This document shows, piece after piece, positions 9,588 to 21,466 of a stretch of DNA of 64,000 nucleotides. How positions within the stretch are numbered: position 1 is the first letter of the stretch; every line of letters begins with the position of its first letter. A program made the translations under genes and the position numbers. The stretch is taken from contig CP091135.1 in NCBI GenBank assembly GCA_021582655.1, forward strand, positions 973,880-1,037,879, read 5' to 3'. This DNA comes from Nitrosomonas sp. (GTDB lineage Bacteria; Pseudomonadota; Gammaproteobacteria; Burkholderiales; Nitrosomonadaceae). The notes under the pieces are model-generated. The model was not told the DNA's origin. It did not search any database and saw only the letters and a list, made by a program, of their open reading frames with translations.

Positions 9588-11033
9588 TTACAGTGTATTT
9601 TGAATTGCAAAAAGACTCAAGCTCATCAAAGCTTGCGGAAATATGCCCAAGACCAAAATTGCAAGCCCATTGGCACTGAATAAAATTTTTACATCATTAT
9701 TAGATTCAATGGATTCTGTTACTTCCGGTTCATCAAAATACATCAACTTGATAATACGCAAGTAATAGAACGCACCAATTAGAGAAAACAACACTGCAAC
9801 GACAGCTAGCCATACAAAGCCAGCATTAACGACAGCCTGCAATACTGCAAATTTTGCATAAAACCCCATCATGGGCGGTATGCCGGCTAATGAAAGCATA
9901 AACAGCATGGTGATAAAAGCATACCATGAATTACGTTTACTCAATCCTTTGAAATCGTTGATATCTTCTGCTTCAAAACCATATCGGCACAATAGCATAA
10001 TTGCAGCAAAAGTACCTAGAGTCATTAAAACATAAGCAATCACATAGAAAAGTGCAGAACTATATCCATTCGAGTCGGCGCTAATAAACCCGAGCAATAA
10101 AAAACCCATATGAGAAATTGTCGAATAAGCCAACATACGTTTGATATTCGATTGTGCGATCGCAGCAATATTACCAACCGCCATTGATAGTACGGCTAAT
10201 ATCACCAGCATACCCTGCCAATCTGAAACCATTTCACCCAATCCTTCGATCAATAAGCGCATCACAAAACCGAATGCCGCAAACTTCGGTGCCGATCCGA
10301 TGAATAAGGTTACTGCTGTTGGGGCACCTTGATATACATCAGGTGCCCACATATGAAACGGCGCTGCACTCAGCTTAAAACTAATCCCTGCAACAATAAA
10401 AACAAGCCCTACCACCAATACTTCTTTACTACTTGCTCCACTTTGAATTACTTGAGTCAGCTGTGAAACATGTAACGTTCCTGTTGCACCGTAAACAAGC
10501 GACATACCATACAAGAGGAAACCAGAAGCTAATGCTCCCAAAACAAAGAATTTCATGGCAGCTTCAGTAGCAACGACAGAATCCCGTCTTAAAGCGACCA
10601 ATGCATAAAGTGCCAACGATAATAATTCGAGTCCAATATACAACGTCAAAAAATGACTGGCCGAAATCATCACCATCATGCCTAAAGTAGCGAACAAAAT
10701 AAGACTGAAAAACTCACCACGCAACATACCACGATCGGCTATGTATGAATAGGAGTACACCAGAACGGCTGAAACAGTCCCGTATATCATCAGCTTCAAA
10801 GTATCCGCCATTGAATCGTCAACAAACATACCGTGAAAAGTTTGTACAGACTCAATAGAAAAAGAGGTATAGGTAAGAATTGTACAACCCAATAATGTAA
10901 TTTGTGTCAACAAATAAGCGAGATAAGGCTTTTTCTCGCCTGCTGTCAAATCTGCCAGCATAACAACACACACCATTATGAGCATAAAAATCTCAGAAGA
11001 AGCCGGCGCAAAATCAGGTGGAATAAAATTCAT
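9588..11033 (-). CDS. nuoN: NADH-quinone oxidoreductase subunit N
   Basis: The 481-residue polytopic antiporter-like subunit of the complex I membrane arm has about 14 hydrophobic segments. The conserved proton-channel Glu and Lys residues sit in [33 protein letters not shown] and [20 protein letters not shown]. It is the last gene of the 14-gene nuo cluster and begins 51 bases after nuoM. Length and motifs are normal for the family. Confidence 0.96.
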   Translation of the reverse strand: MNFIPPDFAPASSEIFMLIMVCVVMLADLTAGEKKPYLAYLLTQITLLGCTILTYTSFSIESVQTFHGMFVDDSMADTLKLMIYGTVSAVLVYSYSYIADRGMLRGEFFSLILFATLGMMVMISASHFLTLYIGLELLSLALYALVALRRDSVVATEAAMKFFVLGALASGFLLYGMSLVYGATGTLHVSQLTQVIQSGASSKEVLVVGLVFIVAGISFKLSAAPFHMWAPDVYQGAPTAVTLFIGSAPKFAAFGFVMRLLIEGLGEMVSDWQGMLVILAVLSMAVGNIAAIAQSNIKRMLAYSTISHMGFLLLGFISADSNGYSSALFYVIAYVLMTLGTFAAIMLLCRYGFEAEDINDFKGLSKRNSWYAFITMLFMLSLAGIPPMMGFYAKFAVLQAVVNAGFVWLAVVAVLFSLIGAFYYLRIIKLMYFDEPEVTESIESNNDVKILFSANGLAILVLGIFPQALMSLSLFAIQNTL

Positions 11034-11084
11034 TAACTTTCTATCCTCATAGCAGGAATATTCAAAATTTCAGAATTACCGCAA

Positions 11085-12569
11085 CTACAGCTTACTGTTA
11101 CCAATATGAATCAACAATTGCTCAACTGTTGTATGCATGACCTCCGTAAGCGGGAATGGATACACGCCTACCCATAAGACCGCGATGGCCAAAATCGCCA
11201 ATAAAGCAAACTCCCGCTTAGAGATATCTTGCAGGCTTTCAACAGCGGGACTTGCCACCGCGCCAAAAATAACACGCTTATACATCCACAAAGTATATGC
11301 AGCGCCAAAAATTAGTGTTGTAGCCGCAAGAAAGGCATACCAAAAACTAATCTGAACAGCACTCATGATAACCATAAACTCACCGACAAACCCGCTGGTT
11401 CCGGGAAGCCCGGCGTTTGCCATCGCAAATAACATAAAAAAGGCCGCAAAAATCGGCATCTTATTTACAACACCACCATAATCGGCAATTTGACGAGAAT
11501 GTAATCGATCATATAGTACACCGACACAAAGAAACATCGCACCAGAAATAAAGCCGTGCGAAATCATTTGTACCATCGCTCCCTCAATTCCATATGCGTT
11601 GAAAAAGAAAAAACCGAGTGTGACAAATCCCATATGCGCCACGGATGAGTACGCAATCAACTTTTTCATATCAGCTTGCATTAATGCAATCAAACCAATG
11701 TAAACCACAGCAATGAGTGACAATACAATCATCATGCTCGCCAAGTAATGGCTCGCATCGGGGACAATTGGCAAGGAAAAACGCAAAAAGCCATAGCCAC
11801 CCAACTTCAACAAGATTGCCGCTAAAACAACGGAACCGCCAGTTGGTGCTTCCACATGCGCATCCGGTAACCATGTATGTACCGGCCACATCGGCACCTT
11901 AACAGCAAATGCTAGAAGAAATGCAATAAAAATCAAAATCTGCGGCGTCATTGAAATAGGCAGCTTGTGATAAGCTTCAATCGAAAAACTACCTTCTGAT
12001 GCCTGATAAAGATAAATAAAAGCAACCAGCATCAGCAAGGAACCCAATAGGGTATAGAGAAAGAATTTAATTGCGGCGTAAACCCGATTAGCCCCCCCCC
12101 AAATCCCAATAATCAAGAACATTGGAATGAGTGACGCTTCCCAATATACATAAAACAAAATTGCATCCAATGATGAAAATACACCATTCACAATACCAGA
12201 CATTATAAGAAAGGCGCCCAGATACTGCGATACACGTACTTTAATAACTTCCCAGCCTGCAACAACAATCAGAGGTGTAATAAAACAATTCAGTAAGATT
12301 AATGGCATTGATATACCATCGACACCTAAATGATAATTGACATTGAATCGTTCAAACCAAGTTCGATGCTCGACAAACTGCATAGCACCTGTCGCTATAT
12401 CGAAATTGGTATACAACGGAATTGCCACCAAAAAACCCAAAATGGCACCAGTCAAAGAAATCCAGCGAGCAAATGAAGCGTTACGGTCGTCCCCGGTTGC
12501 AAGTACGGCAATACCAAAAATAATAGGTAGCCAAATAATTAAAGTTAAAAGTGGAAAATCAGACAACAT
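11085..12569 (-). CDS. nuoM: NADH-quinone oxidoreductase subunit M
   Basis: The 494-residue antiporter-like proton-pumping subunit shows YWEASLIPMFLIIGIWGG (conserved Glu), FAVKVPMWPVHTWLPDAHVE (conserved Lys) and MKKLIAYSSVAHMGFVTLG. These mark the Mrp/NuoM fold. The ATG at 12569 follows a GGA-containing ribosome site. It lies between nuoL and nuoN in the usual order and is expected to be co-transcribed with them. Confidence 0.96.
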   Translation of the reverse strand: MLSDFPLLTLIIWLPIIFGIAVLATGDDRNASFARWISLTGAILGFLVAIPLYTNFDIATGAMQFVEHRTWFERFNVNYHLGVDGISMPLILLNCFITPLIVVAGWEVIKVRVSQYLGAFLIMSGIVNGVFSSLDAILFYVYWEASLIPMFLIIGIWGGANRVYAAIKFFLYTLLGSLLMLVAFIYLYQASEGSFSIEAYHKLPISMTPQILIFIAFLLAFAVKVPMWPVHTWLPDAHVEAPTGGSVVLAAILLKLGGYGFLRFSLPIVPDASHYLASMMIVLSLIAVVYIGLIALMQADMKKLIAYSSVAHMGFVTLGFFFFNAYGIEGAMVQMISHGFISGAMFLCVGVLYDRLHSRQIADYGGVVNKMPIFAAFFMLFAMANAGLPGTSGFVGEFMVIMSAVQISFWYAFLAATTLIFGAAYTLWMYKRVIFGAVASPAVESLQDISKREFALLAILAIAVLWVGVYPFPLTEVMHTTVEQLLIHIGNSKL

Positions 12570-12652
12570 GCTTATTCCGTTATTTTGTTTGAGCTTATTT
12601 TTAAGGTATCGAGATATTGATCTGCTTGAAATGCAATTCTGCTAACTTTCAA

Positions 12653-14593
12653 TCAATAAAGCCAAAATGTCAAAATGATTAGGATGCCAACAATCATGCT
12701 AAATGCGTAGTGATATATATATCCAGTTTGATAGCGACGTACCATGGAAGCCGTCAATACAACCATTCGCGCTGCGCCATTAACAAAAAATCCGTCGATA
12801 ATTTTTATATCACAAAATTTCCATAATGTAGTTCCCAATGCACGAGTACCACCCGCAAAAAACCATGAATATAATTCATCGATATAATATTTTCGATCAA
12901 GAATATTATAAATCAAACCAAATCTCGCTCTAATTTTTGCAGGAATATCAGTTCTCGCGCTATATAAATACCAAGCAGTAAAAATACCACCTATTGATAG
13001 CCAAAAAGGGGCTGTAGTTAATGCATGTAACATCATTGCACCTATCCCTGTAAACTCTGCACTCAGTTTTTCTATTGCATCGTGCTGTGGTAGTACATGA
13101 ATCACATTATTAAAGTAATCACCAAAAACCATTGATCCAATAAACCATCCTGCAGATATAGTTGGAATAGCAAGAACAACCAATGGAACCGTTACTACCC
13201 ATGGTGATTCGTGCAGATGCGACTGTGTATGCTTGTCCATTCGCGGTTTCCCATGAAAAGTCATAAAAATCAACCGAAATGTATATAATGCCGTCACAAA
13301 TACTGTTACCAAGACACAAAAATACGCAAAACTACTGCCTGGAATATTCGCGAAGTGTACAGCCTCAATAATCGCATCTTTTGAGAAAAAACCTGAAAAA
13401 CCCGGCACGCCCGCACTTGCCAATGCTGCAACGAACATTGTCCAGTAAGTAATCGGCATATATGCCTTAAGACCGCCCATTTTTTGCATATTCTGTTCAT
13501 GATGCATAGCAATAATGACTGATCCTGCACCAAGGAATAGCACAGCCTTAAAGAATGCATGCGTCATCAAATGAAATATTGCCGCCGAATACGCAGATGC
13601 ACCAAGGGCCACTGTCATATAACCGAGTTGAGATAGCGTCGAATAAGCAACCACGCGCTTAATATCGTTTTGTACCACCGCTACAAGCGCCATGAATAAT
13701 GTCGTTATTCCACCAATTATCAAAATAACTGATAATGCTGTGTCTGATAATTCAAATAGCGGCGACATTCGTGCAACCATAAATATACCTGCTGTTACCA
13801 TGGTCGCGGCATGTATCAATGCAGAAATCGGAGTCGGACCTTCCATCGAATCAGGCAACCATACATGTAGCGGAAATTGTGCAGATTTCCCCATGGCACC
13901 AATGAACAACAGAATACAAATCAATGTAATGACAAACCAAGGTACTCCAGAAATCAATTCGATTTTTTCATTGGCAATCTCCGGCGCCTGAACAAAGACC
14001 GAAACATAATCCAATGTCCCGAAATACGCTAAAACCATACCAATACCCAACAGAAAACCAAAGTCTCCAACGCGGTTGACCAAAAAAGCTTTCATATTGG
14101 CATAAATCGCTGTAGGACGTGTATACCAAAAACCGATCAATAAATACGATACTAGTCCGACTGCCTCCCAGCCGAAAAATAATTGTAAGAAATTATTAGA
14201 CATCACCAGCATCATCATTGAAAAAGTAAACAATGAAATATAGCTAAAAAACCGCTGATAGCCAGGATCATCGTGCATGTATCCTATCGTATAGACATGC
14301 ACCATCAAAGATACCAAACTGACAACAACCATCATAGTTGCTGACAATTGATCAATCAGAAACCCAACTTCAAATCGAGTATCCCCCGCCATCAACCAGG
14401 TATATACCGTACCGTTATAACTGTTACCCTCTAAAACATCCATAAATATTACTATGGAAGCAAGTAAGGAAACGAATACCAATCCGATGGTTACTCGATG
14501 ACTCCACTCACGTCCAATCAAACGCCCAAATAATCCAGCGATTATTGAACCCAATAGCGGAGCAAGCGGCACCAATAAATAAAGTTTTTGCAT
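12653..14593 (-). CDS. nuoL: NADH-quinone oxidoreductase subunit L
   Basis: This 646-residue subunit is the largest antiporter-like part of the complex I membrane arm. It carries FGWEAVGLVSYLLIGFWY, GKSAQFPLHVWLPDSMEGPT and DIKRVVAYSTLSQLGYM. A C-terminal extension should form the lateral helix that ties the pump modules together. Translation could begin at a TTG at 14602, but I chose the ATG three codons later (14593). Neither has a strong ribosome site. It follows nuoK by about 50 bases. Confidence 0.95.
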   Translation of the reverse strand: MQKLYLLVPLAPLLGSIIAGLFGRLIGREWSHRVTIGLVFVSLLASIVIFMDVLEGNSYNGTVYTWLMAGDTRFEVGFLIDQLSATMMVVVSLVSLMVHVYTIGYMHDDPGYQRFFSYISLFTFSMMMLVMSNNFLQLFFGWEAVGLVSYLLIGFWYTRPTAIYANMKAFLVNRVGDFGFLLGIGMVLAYFGTLDYVSVFVQAPEIANEKIELISGVPWFVITLICILLFIGAMGKSAQFPLHVWLPDSMEGPTPISALIHAATMVTAGIFMVARMSPLFELSDTALSVILIIGGITTLFMALVAVVQNDIKRVVAYSTLSQLGYMTVALGASAYSAAIFHLMTHAFFKAVLFLGAGSVIIAMHHEQNMQKMGGLKAYMPITYWTMFVAALASAGVPGFSGFFSKDAIIEAVHFANIPGSSFAYFCVLVTVFVTALYTFRLIFMTFHGKPRMDKHTQSHLHESPWVVTVPLVVLAIPTISAGWFIGSMVFGDYFNNVIHVLPQHDAIEKLSAEFTGIGAMMLHALTTAPFWLSIGGIFTAWYLYSARTDIPAKIRARFGLIYNILDRKYYIDELYSWFFAGGTRALGTTLWKFCDIKIIDGFFVNGAARMVVLTASMVRRYQTGYIYHYAFSMIVGILIILTFWLY

Positions 14594-14640
14594 CTCGGTC
14601 AATATTACTTATTAAAACAATTTGTCAATTATCCTACCAA

Positions 14641-14946
14641 TTAGCCTTGAAGCTTATCCAAATCATCAACATTAATCGTACGCAAATTACGAAACAGCAC
14701 TACAAGAATTGCCAATCCAATTGCCGATTCCGCCGCTGCAACTGTTAGTATAAAGAATACGAAAATTTGCCCGGATATATCCTGCAAATAATGTGAAAAA
14801 GCAACAAAATTCATGTTGACTGCCAATAACATTAACTCAATCGACATGAGCAAAATGATGACATTTTTTCTATTCAAAAAAATCCCAACAAGACCAATTG
14901 CGAACAGAATTGCACCAAGCACCAGATAATGCGATAACGATACCAA
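14641..14946 (-). CDS. nuoK: NADH-quinone oxidoreductase subunit K
   Basis: The 101-residue protein has three transmembrane helices. Two membrane-buried glutamates needed for proton transfer are visible in [13 protein letters not shown] and in [14 protein letters not shown]. The size matches the family exactly. It sits between nuoJ and nuoL, as in most bacteria. Confidence 0.96.
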   Translation of the reverse strand: MVSLSHYLVLGAILFAIGLVGIFLNRKNVIILLMSIELMLLAVNMNFVAFSHYLQDISGQIFVFFILTVAAAESAIGLAILVVLFRNLRTINVDDLDKLQG

Positions 14947-14990
14947 AACTAGCTACCTCTTTATAAAAACAGTTAATATAAGTTTCATAA

Positions 14991-15596
14991 CTATTCCTGC
15001 TTTTCTGTCGGTATAGACACAACTCGCAAGCGATCTTCTTTTTTTACTTTCACTTGCCGTGCCGGATCGGTCGATCTTTTATCTTCCCGATGCCTTAACG
15101 TTAAAGCGATTGCCGCAACCATTGCAACCAACAATAGTACAGCCGCTAATTCAAATGCATATACGTACTCAGTATATATCAAGCGCCCCAATTCCCGAGT
15201 GTTACTGTAATCGGCATCATGGGGAGCAGGGGTCGGCATTTCGTCCAGCCCAAAGTATTTTCCCATTAAAACCAAAGAAATTTCAGCCACCATTGCCAGT
15301 GCAACAAGCGCTCCGAACGGAAACCATTTCCAAAATCCTTCGCGCAATCGATCCAAATTTATGTCCAACATCATTACAACAAAAAGAAACAGCACCATTA
15401 CAGCGCCGACATAAACCAGCACTAAAGCAATCGCCAAGAACTCCGCTTCCAGTAATAACCATAAGCCCGCACTCGTTACAAAGGCCAATACCAATAAGAG
15501 TGCAGAATTCACAGGATTACGAACCGTTATTACACCGACCGCGGATGCGATTAAAATCGCTGAGAAGAAATAAAATAAGAAATCTTGAAAATTCAT
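14991..15596 (-). CDS. nuoJ: NADH-quinone oxidoreductase subunit J
   Basis: This 201-residue membrane subunit has five hydrophobic helices in the first two-thirds, including the conserved LALVLVYVGAVMVLFLFVVM segment with its pi-bulge Tyr/Gly. A charged cytoplasmic tail ends in PTEKQE. It forms part of the E-channel with NuoH and NuoK and lies 19 bases after nuoI. Confidence 0.95.
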   Translation of the reverse strand: MNFQDFLFYFFSAILIASAVGVITVRNPVNSALLLVLAFVTSAGLWLLLEAEFLAIALVLVYVGAVMVLFLFVVMMLDINLDRLREGFWKWFPFGALVALAMVAEISLVLMGKYFGLDEMPTPAPHDADYSNTRELGRLIYTEYVYAFELAAVLLLVAMVAAIALTLRHREDKRSTDPARQVKVKKEDRLRVVSIPTEKQE

Positions 15597-15615
15597 GTAT
15601 ATTTAACAACAATAA

Positions 15616-16104
15616 TTAACGATAGCGCGCATCGGCTTCTCGATCCTTGGCAATTTGCTCTTCATAACGATCACCGATTGCTAGTAGCATTTCCTTGGTA
15701 TAAATCAAATCTCCCCTTTTTTCTCCGTGATACTCCAATATACGCGTCTCAACAATCGAATCGACCGGGCATGATTCTTCGCAGAAACCGCAAAAAATAC
15801 ATTTTGCCAAATCTATATCGTAACGAGTTGTTCTTCGTGTGCCATCAGCACGCAACTCGGAATCAATAGTAATCGCCATCGCTGGACAAACAGCCTCACA
15901 CAATTTGCAAGCTATACAACGCTCTTCGCCGTTAGGATAGCGGCGAAGAGCATGCAATCCACGAAATCGGGGCGATTGCGGCGTTTTTTCTTCCGGAAAA
16001 TGTACGGTAATTTTTGGCTTAAACAGATATCGTCCGGTTATTGCCATGCCTTTTAGCAGTTCGAACAATAAAAAGGTTTTAAAAAAATTTTTAATTCGTT
16101 TCAT
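15616..16104 (-). CDS. nuoI: NADH-quinone oxidoreductase subunit I (2x 4Fe-4S)
   Basis: The 162-residue ferredoxin-type subunit carries iron-sulfur clusters N6a and N6b between the peripheral arm and the quinone site. Both ligand sets are complete: Cys63, 66, 69, 73 ([12 protein letters not shown]) and Cys102, 105, 108, 112 ([12 protein letters not shown]). A TTG six codons upstream is in frame, but GAAAGAG lies at the right distance from the ATG at 16104, and 162 residues is the usual length. It follows nuoH by 14 bases. Confidence 0.96.
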   Translation of the reverse strand: MKRIKNFFKTFLLFELLKGMAITGRYLFKPKITVHFPEEKTPQSPRFRGLHALRRYPNGEERCIACKLCEAVCPAMAITIDSELRADGTRRTTRYDIDLAKCIFCGFCEESCPVDSIVETRILEYHGEKRGDLIYTKEMLLAIGDRYEEQIAKDREADARYR

Positions 16105-16118
16105 GGTATTTAGCTCTT

Positions 16119-17216
16119 TCAAAACCAGATATTTAATGGGAAAGAATTTCTAGCTGAGTCCGGTAATTGCATAATTGTACCCAGCAAAATAATCCACACG
16201 AGCGTAATTGGTATAAATACTTTCCATCCTAATCTCATGATCTGATCATACCGATAACGTGGAAACGTTGCACGAAACCACAAGAACAAGAACAAAATGA
16301 ATGCAATTTTTAATAAGAGCCAGATAAATCCGGGTATCCACGTAAAAGGCGTCATATCAATAGGTGGTAGCCATCCACCGAGAAACATGATTGACGTCAG
16401 CGTAGCCACTAAGATCATATTAGAATATTCGGCCAGAAAAAATACTGTAAATGCCATACCGGAATAATCCACATGAAAACCGGCGACAATTTCCGACTCC
16501 CCTTCAGCAACATCAAACGGCGCACGATTTGTTTCCGCAACTCCTGAGATCAGATAAACCAAAAACATCGGAAACAGCGGTATTAAATACCAATTCAACA
16601 AACTATCGCCTTGTTGACCATTAACGATATCCCCTAAATTCAAACTTTGCGACATCATTAATACGCAAACTAATGCAAACCCCATCGCCAACTCATAAGA
16701 AACCACCTGCGCTGCGGAACGCATTGCACCTAAAAATGCATATTTCGAATTCGATGCCCATCCCGCGATGATGATGCCGTAAATTCCCATAGAGGTCATC
16801 GCCAGTATATAAAGTAACCCCGCATTAATATCGGCTAAAACCATTTCTGGAGAAAAAGGAATAACTGCCCATGCAGCAAGTGCCGGCATGATGGTAAGAA
16901 CTGGCGCTAAGACAAAAAGAAATTTATTGGCCCCTGTCGGAATCACGATTTCTTTCATGATCGCCTTAACCGCATCGGCAATCGGTTGCCCCCAACCGCG
17001 CAACCATGGGATCCCGAAAAATGTCACTCGATTCGGTCCAACTCGAATCTGCATATAGGCGATAATTTTTCGTTCCGCAAACGTTAAATATGCAACACCT
17101 AGTAGTAAAGGAATCACAATAGCCAAAATAAAGATCATATTCGAAGCAAATGCAAACAACATTGCACCCCATTCCATACCGAACAGGTTAATAAATTGCT
17201 GTTGAAAATACTCCAT
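16119..17216 (-). CDS. nuoH: NADH-quinone oxidoreductase subunit H
   Basis: The 365-residue membrane subunit forms the quinone chamber with NuoB and NuoD. It has eight or nine helices with conserved loops: [39 protein letters not shown] and GFHVDYSGM. The ATG at 17216 is preceded by a TTG codon. GGAG seven bases upstream of the ATG supports the ATG. It starts 22 bases after nuoG. Confidence 0.96.
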   Translation of the reverse strand: MEYFQQQFINLFGMEWGAMLFAFASNMIFILAIVIPLLLGVAYLTFAERKIIAYMQIRVGPNRVTFFGIPWLRGWGQPIADAVKAIMKEIVIPTGANKFLFVLAPVLTIMPALAAWAVIPFSPEMVLADINAGLLYILAMTSMGIYGIIIAGWASNSKYAFLGAMRSAAQVVSYELAMGFALVCVLMMSQSLNLGDIVNGQQGDSLLNWYLIPLFPMFLVYLISGVAETNRAPFDVAEGESEIVAGFHVDYSGMAFTVFFLAEYSNMILVATLTSIMFLGGWLPPIDMTPFTWIPGFIWLLLKIAFILFLFLWFRATFPRYRYDQIMRLGWKVFIPITLVWIILLGTIMQLPDSARNSFPLNIWF

Positions 17217-17238
17217 CAAATTACTCCAACCATTGCCA

Positions 17239-19656
17239 TTAGATTTTTTCTATACTGATTTCACCAAACAATGCGCCCAAATCTTTTGTTTTTAGGTGCG
17301 CGCATGCAATACGTGCGCAATTGACTGGCAACCCATTATCCAGTGCTGCTTCTAGTTGTGCCTCGCCATTTCCTTGCTTAATTTTGACTAAATCACCAAC
17401 AACAATACCTAAACTATCCAGTAACGAAGAAGTCATCCATGCTTTGGGCAAAACCGCATCTTGTGTTTTCTGTAGTGACTCTGCTCTACGAACGATTGGA
17501 TCCGTTTGATAAATCGGTACCTCGCCAATGCGTTGTATCCCGTGCTGATCAGTGATTTGAATCACCTCATCAATCGCACTTGGGCCATTATCAAGATATT
17601 GGTCAATTTTAATTGACTCTGGAAATATTTCCATTCGTACTTGCTCAGTTGTCTCATATTCAAATCCCGGCAATTCAAGTATATTGGCCAGTACGCGCAA
17701 GACCTTCCAAGCCGGGCGCGCATCTCCCAAAGGAGATACTACACCGTTAAAGCTTTGGATCGTTCCTTCAGTATTCACATAAGTTCCCGAAGTTTCTGTA
17801 AAAGGAGTTATTGGCAATAATACTTGCGCATGATGCTGCATATTTCCTTTATAAGCGCTCAACGAAACCACAAAGTCACTCGACGAAATCACTTTGAGCG
17901 CTTGCTGTGAATTATATGTATCGAATTCGGGCTCTATATTCATCAACATAAACGCTTTGCATCGCTCATGCGTCGAGTCACCGTTAAATCCAAGCATCTG
18001 TGCAGCATTCAAACCTGTATGCGCATTCATATTCTCGAATCTTTCCAGGCCAGGCAGTATACCTACATTAGGAATTGCCCCTGCGAAATAAGCACCTACA
18101 CTATTCGCTGCCTCTCCCAATACGCCATAATGGGCTCCGGTAATTCGCGCAATGTTTCCAGCTAACCAATGAATCCGAGAATAATCCGGGTGATGTTGCG
18201 ATAAATTACCCAAATAAACTGCAGCTGGCTGATTATCAATCAAACTTGTACCGATCGCACGAGCTGTAGCCGAGCTTGAAACATTGGCCGATTGCATCAG
18301 TTGCTTCAGATCTTCCCCAGGCTCAATACCTTTGATCTCAATAACCGCTTTGAGAATTTCGGTTAAAGCATTGATCATTGCATTTGGCGCTACAATTACT
18401 TTGCTGGCCACTTTTGTTAGCAAATCATCGTCGATCGGATTAACAAGATTCAGTTGCATTCCGGCCTTAACCGCTTGCCTCAAACGCTGCGCTATCAAAG
18501 GATGATCTTTACGCAGTGTACTTCCAACAACAAGTGTTGATTTCAATTGGGAAATATCAGCTATACTAGTGCCAAGCCACGGTACTCCCGTCAGATATTT
18601 ATCTGCGCGAAAATCACTTTGACGCAAGCGATGATCGATATTATTACTGCCAAGTGCTCGCACTAACTTTTGCAGCAAGTACAGTTCTTCCGCTGTACTA
18701 TGCGCCGATCCAAGCGCAGCTATACTATCTGCTCCGTATTTTTGCTTTATCGCCTGAATAGATTGCACAGTGAATTCCAGTGCTTCTTGCCAGTCACATT
18801 CAATCCATTGGCCATCACGTTTGATCATTGGATGAATTAATCGATCGTCTGAATTTAATCCCTCGTAAGAAAAACGATCTTTATCGGACAACCAACATTC
18901 GTTAATAGCTTCATTATCACGAGGCAACACACGCATCACACGATTTTGTTTGATCTGCACCACCAAATTGGAACCGAGACCACAGTGCGGACTAACGGAT
19001 TTTCTACGTGCCAATTCCCATGTGCGCGCCGAGTATCGAAAAGGCTTACTGACCAACGCCCCTACCGGACAAAGATCAATCACATTGCCCGATAATTCTG
19101 AATCAACGGTTTTACCAACAAACGCAAGAATTTCAGAATGCTCGCCGCGGCCTATCATACCGAGTTCCATAATTCCTGCAATTTCTTGTCCAAATCTGAC
19201 ACACCGGGTGCAATGAATGCATCTCGTCATGTCTGTGGAAATCAGCGGTCCAAGATTTTTATTGACAACAACACGCTTGGCTTCAGAGTATCGCGAACCA
19301 CTGGATCCATACCCTACGGCCAAATCCTGCAATTGACATTCCCCACCTTGATCACAGATTGGGCAATCCAACGGATGATTGATCAATAAAAATTCCATCA
19401 CCCCTTTTTGAGCGGTAACAGCTTGTTGAGAGTGCGTATATACCTTCATTCCTTCCATAACCGGCGTCGCACATGCGGGCAACGGCTTAGGAGCTTTCTC
19501 GACTTGAACCAGGCACATACGACAATTGGCAGCTATCGATAATTTCTTGTGATAACAAAAATGTGGAATATAAACACCAAGCTGCTTCGCCCCATCCATG
19601 ATGGTGCCTCCCTTAGGAACAGCTACTTGTTTACCGTCGATTTCTATATTGACCAT
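17239..19656 (-). CDS. nuoG: NADH-quinone oxidoreductase subunit G
   Basis: The 805-residue iron-sulfur subunit of the peripheral arm begins with a 2Fe-2S domain (Cys34, 45, 48, 62). A His-Cys3 4Fe-4S site follows ([18 protein letters not shown]), then a further 4Fe-4S site ([11 protein letters not shown] ... IDLCPVGAL). A molybdopterin-oxidoreductase-like domain without cofactor function makes up the rest. The first 250 residues hold the electron path from NuoF/E to NuoI. It lies between nuoF (57 bases upstream) and nuoH. Confidence 0.95.
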   Translation of the reverse strand: MVNIEIDGKQVAVPKGGTIMDGAKQLGVYIPHFCYHKKLSIAANCRMCLVQVEKAPKPLPACATPVMEGMKVYTHSQQAVTAQKGVMEFLLINHPLDCPICDQGGECQLQDLAVGYGSSGSRYSEAKRVVVNKNLGPLISTDMTRCIHCTRCVRFGQEIAGIMELGMIGRGEHSEILAFVGKTVDSELSGNVIDLCPVGALVSKPFRYSARTWELARRKSVSPHCGLGSNLVVQIKQNRVMRVLPRDNEAINECWLSDKDRFSYEGLNSDDRLIHPMIKRDGQWIECDWQEALEFTVQSIQAIKQKYGADSIAALGSAHSTAEELYLLQKLVRALGSNNIDHRLRQSDFRADKYLTGVPWLGTSIADISQLKSTLVVGSTLRKDHPLIAQRLRQAVKAGMQLNLVNPIDDDLLTKVASKVIVAPNAMINALTEILKAVIEIKGIEPGEDLKQLMQSANVSSSATARAIGTSLIDNQPAAVYLGNLSQHHPDYSRIHWLAGNIARITGAHYGVLGEAANSVGAYFAGAIPNVGILPGLERFENMNAHTGLNAAQMLGFNGDSTHERCKAFMLMNIEPEFDTYNSQQALKVISSSDFVVSLSAYKGNMQHHAQVLLPITPFTETSGTYVNTEGTIQSFNGVVSPLGDARPAWKVLRVLANILELPGFEYETTEQVRMEIFPESIKIDQYLDNGPSAIDEVIQITDQHGIQRIGEVPIYQTDPIVRRAESLQKTQDAVLPKAWMTSSLLDSLGIVVGDLVKIKQGNGEAQLEAALDNGLPVNCARIACAHLKTKDLGALFGEISIEKI

Positions 19657-19713
19657 CGGTTGAGGAGTTTGAATAAAGTTACTATTTATAATTTAAATCA
19701 ATGGATAGAAATT

Positions 19714-20991
19714 TTATACCATACATTTCTTATGCTCGATATGATAAGAAAACTCATCTCGAAAATGCTGAATCATTGCACGGACAGGCATAGCAGCAGC
19801 ATCACCAAGAGCACATATCGTTCTACCCTGAATGTTATCTGCAATATTATCCAAAAGCTCTAGATCTTCGGGTTTACCTTTGCCATGCTCAATTCGATTG
19901 ACGATTCGGTAAAGCCATCCGGTACCTTCCCGACATGGTGTACATTGACCACACGATTCTTCGTAATAAAAATAAGACAATCGCTCCAAAGCACGTACCA
20001 TACATGTCGTTTCATCCATAATGATCACAGCACCGGAACCCAGCATGGATCCAGCTTTTGCAATTGAATCATAGTCCATATCGACTTGCATCATGATATC
20101 ACCGGGCAAAACAGGCATTGATGATCCCCCCGGTATGCAGCCTTTCAACTTGCGCCCCCCCCGCATGCCGCCCGCCAATTCCAGCAATTTGGTAAACGAT
20201 GTGCCGAGCGGAATTTCATAATTTCCAGGTTTATTCACATGCCCGGACACTGAAAAAATTTTAGTGCCGCCGTTATTCGGCTTACCGAGCTGCAGATATT
20301 TTTCCCCGCCGTTTTTGATAATCCATGGAACAGAAGCAAAAGTCTCAGTGTTATTAATGGTTGTGGGTTTACCATAAAGCCCGAAATTCGCCGGAAATGG
20401 CGGCTTAAAGCGTGGTTGACCTTTCTTTCCTTCTATTGACTCCAGTAAAGCGGTCTCCTCTCCGCAGATATATGCACCATAGCCATGATGATTATAGAGC
20501 TGAAAGCTGAATGACGATCCTAGAATATTATTACCGAGATAACCGGCATTACGCGCTTCCTCCACTGCCTCTTCTGCACGTTCATAAGTTTCCCAAATTT
20601 CGCCATGAATATAATTATAGCCGGCCTTCGCCCCCATCGCGTAGGCGGCGATAATCATACCTTCTATCAACAAATGTGGGTTATAGCGCAAAATATCACG
20701 GTCTTTGAATGTCCCAGGCTCACCCTCATCGGAATTACATACAATGTATTTATCGCCTTCATAATTTTTCGGCATGAAACTCCATTTTAAACCGGTTGGG
20801 AATCCGGCACCACCACGCCCACGCAATGCAGATTTTTTTACTTCTTCAATAACCGCTTCTGGTGCAATTTTTTCATTAATAATTTTTCTTAGCGCTGAAT
20901 AACCTTCGCGTTTCTCGTAACTGCGTAACCGCCAATTATCTGGGTTAGTCGAATCAACGCCATACATTAAAGTTTGCGGGAACTGACTCAT
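19714..20991 (-). CDS. nuoF: NADH-quinone oxidoreductase subunit F (FMN, NADH site)
   Basis: The 425-residue subunit binds NADH and FMN. The nucleotide motif [13 protein letters not shown] is at residues 58-70, and cluster N3 ligands are Cys347, 350, 353 (SCGQCTPC) and Cys393. In ammonia oxidisers this site is expected to reduce NAD+ by reverse electron flow, which is inferred from physiology and not visible here. Its start overlaps the end of nuoE by 4 bases, indicating coupled translation. Confidence 0.96.
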   Translation of the reverse strand: MSQFPQTLMYGVDSTNPDNWRLRSYEKREGYSALRKIINEKIAPEAVIEEVKKSALRGRGGAGFPTGLKWSFMPKNYEGDKYIVCNSDEGEPGTFKDRDILRYNPHLLIEGMIIAAYAMGAKAGYNYIHGEIWETYERAEEAVEEARNAGYLGNNILGSSFSFQLYNHHGYGAYICGEETALLESIEGKKGQPRFKPPFPANFGLYGKPTTINNTETFASVPWIIKNGGEKYLQLGKPNNGGTKIFSVSGHVNKPGNYEIPLGTSFTKLLELAGGMRGGRKLKGCIPGGSSMPVLPGDIMMQVDMDYDSIAKAGSMLGSGAVIIMDETTCMVRALERLSYFYYEESCGQCTPCREGTGWLYRIVNRIEHGKGKPEDLELLDNIADNIQGRTICALGDAAAMPVRAMIQHFRDEFSYHIEHKKCMV

Positions 20992-21464
20992 TTACTCAGA
21001 TCCTCCAATAGCTGATCGATCCTTTCATTGGACATAAAACTGCACATACGTTTGTTATTGACTAGCAAAACCGGTGCATCACCACATGCCCCAAAGCATT
21101 CACCCTCTTTAAGGGTAAATTTCCCATCCGGCGTAGTTTGGTTAAAATCAATACCAAGTTTCCGCTTCAAATATAGCGCGGTTTCATTACTGCCTGATAG
21201 CGCACAAGGCAAATTGGTACAAACCGTTATTTTATTTCGACCGACGGGCTCCAAGTTATACATATTATAAAATGTAGCCACTTCATAAACCGCGATAGGA
21301 GGCATCCCTAAGTATTCCGCAATAAAATTCATCGTCTCATTGCCCAACCACCCTTTTTCATCCTGTGCGATTGCAAGCGCTGACATAACAGCAGATTGTT
21401 TTTGATCAGATGGGTATTTATCGATCTCGCGATCAATTCTTCTTAAGGATTCTGCGCTCAGCAT
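20988..21464 (-). CDS. nuoE: NADH-quinone oxidoreductase subunit E (2Fe-2S)
   Basis: This 158-residue thioredoxin-fold subunit carries cluster N1a. The four ligands are Cys82, Cys87 ([12 protein letters not shown]), Cys123 and Cys127 ([13 protein letters not shown]). The N-terminal helical domain precedes the ferredoxin fold as usual. It overlaps nuoF by 4 bases and follows nuoD by 2 bases. Confidence 0.96.
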   Translation of the reverse strand: MLSAESLRRIDREIDKYPSDQKQSAVMSALAIAQDEKGWLGNETMNFIAEYLGMPPIAVYEVATFYNMYNLEPVGRNKITVCTNLPCALSGSNETALYLKRKLGIDFNQTTPDGKFTLKEGECFGACGDAPVLLVNNKRMCSFMSNERIDQLLEDLSK

Positions 21465-21466
21465 CT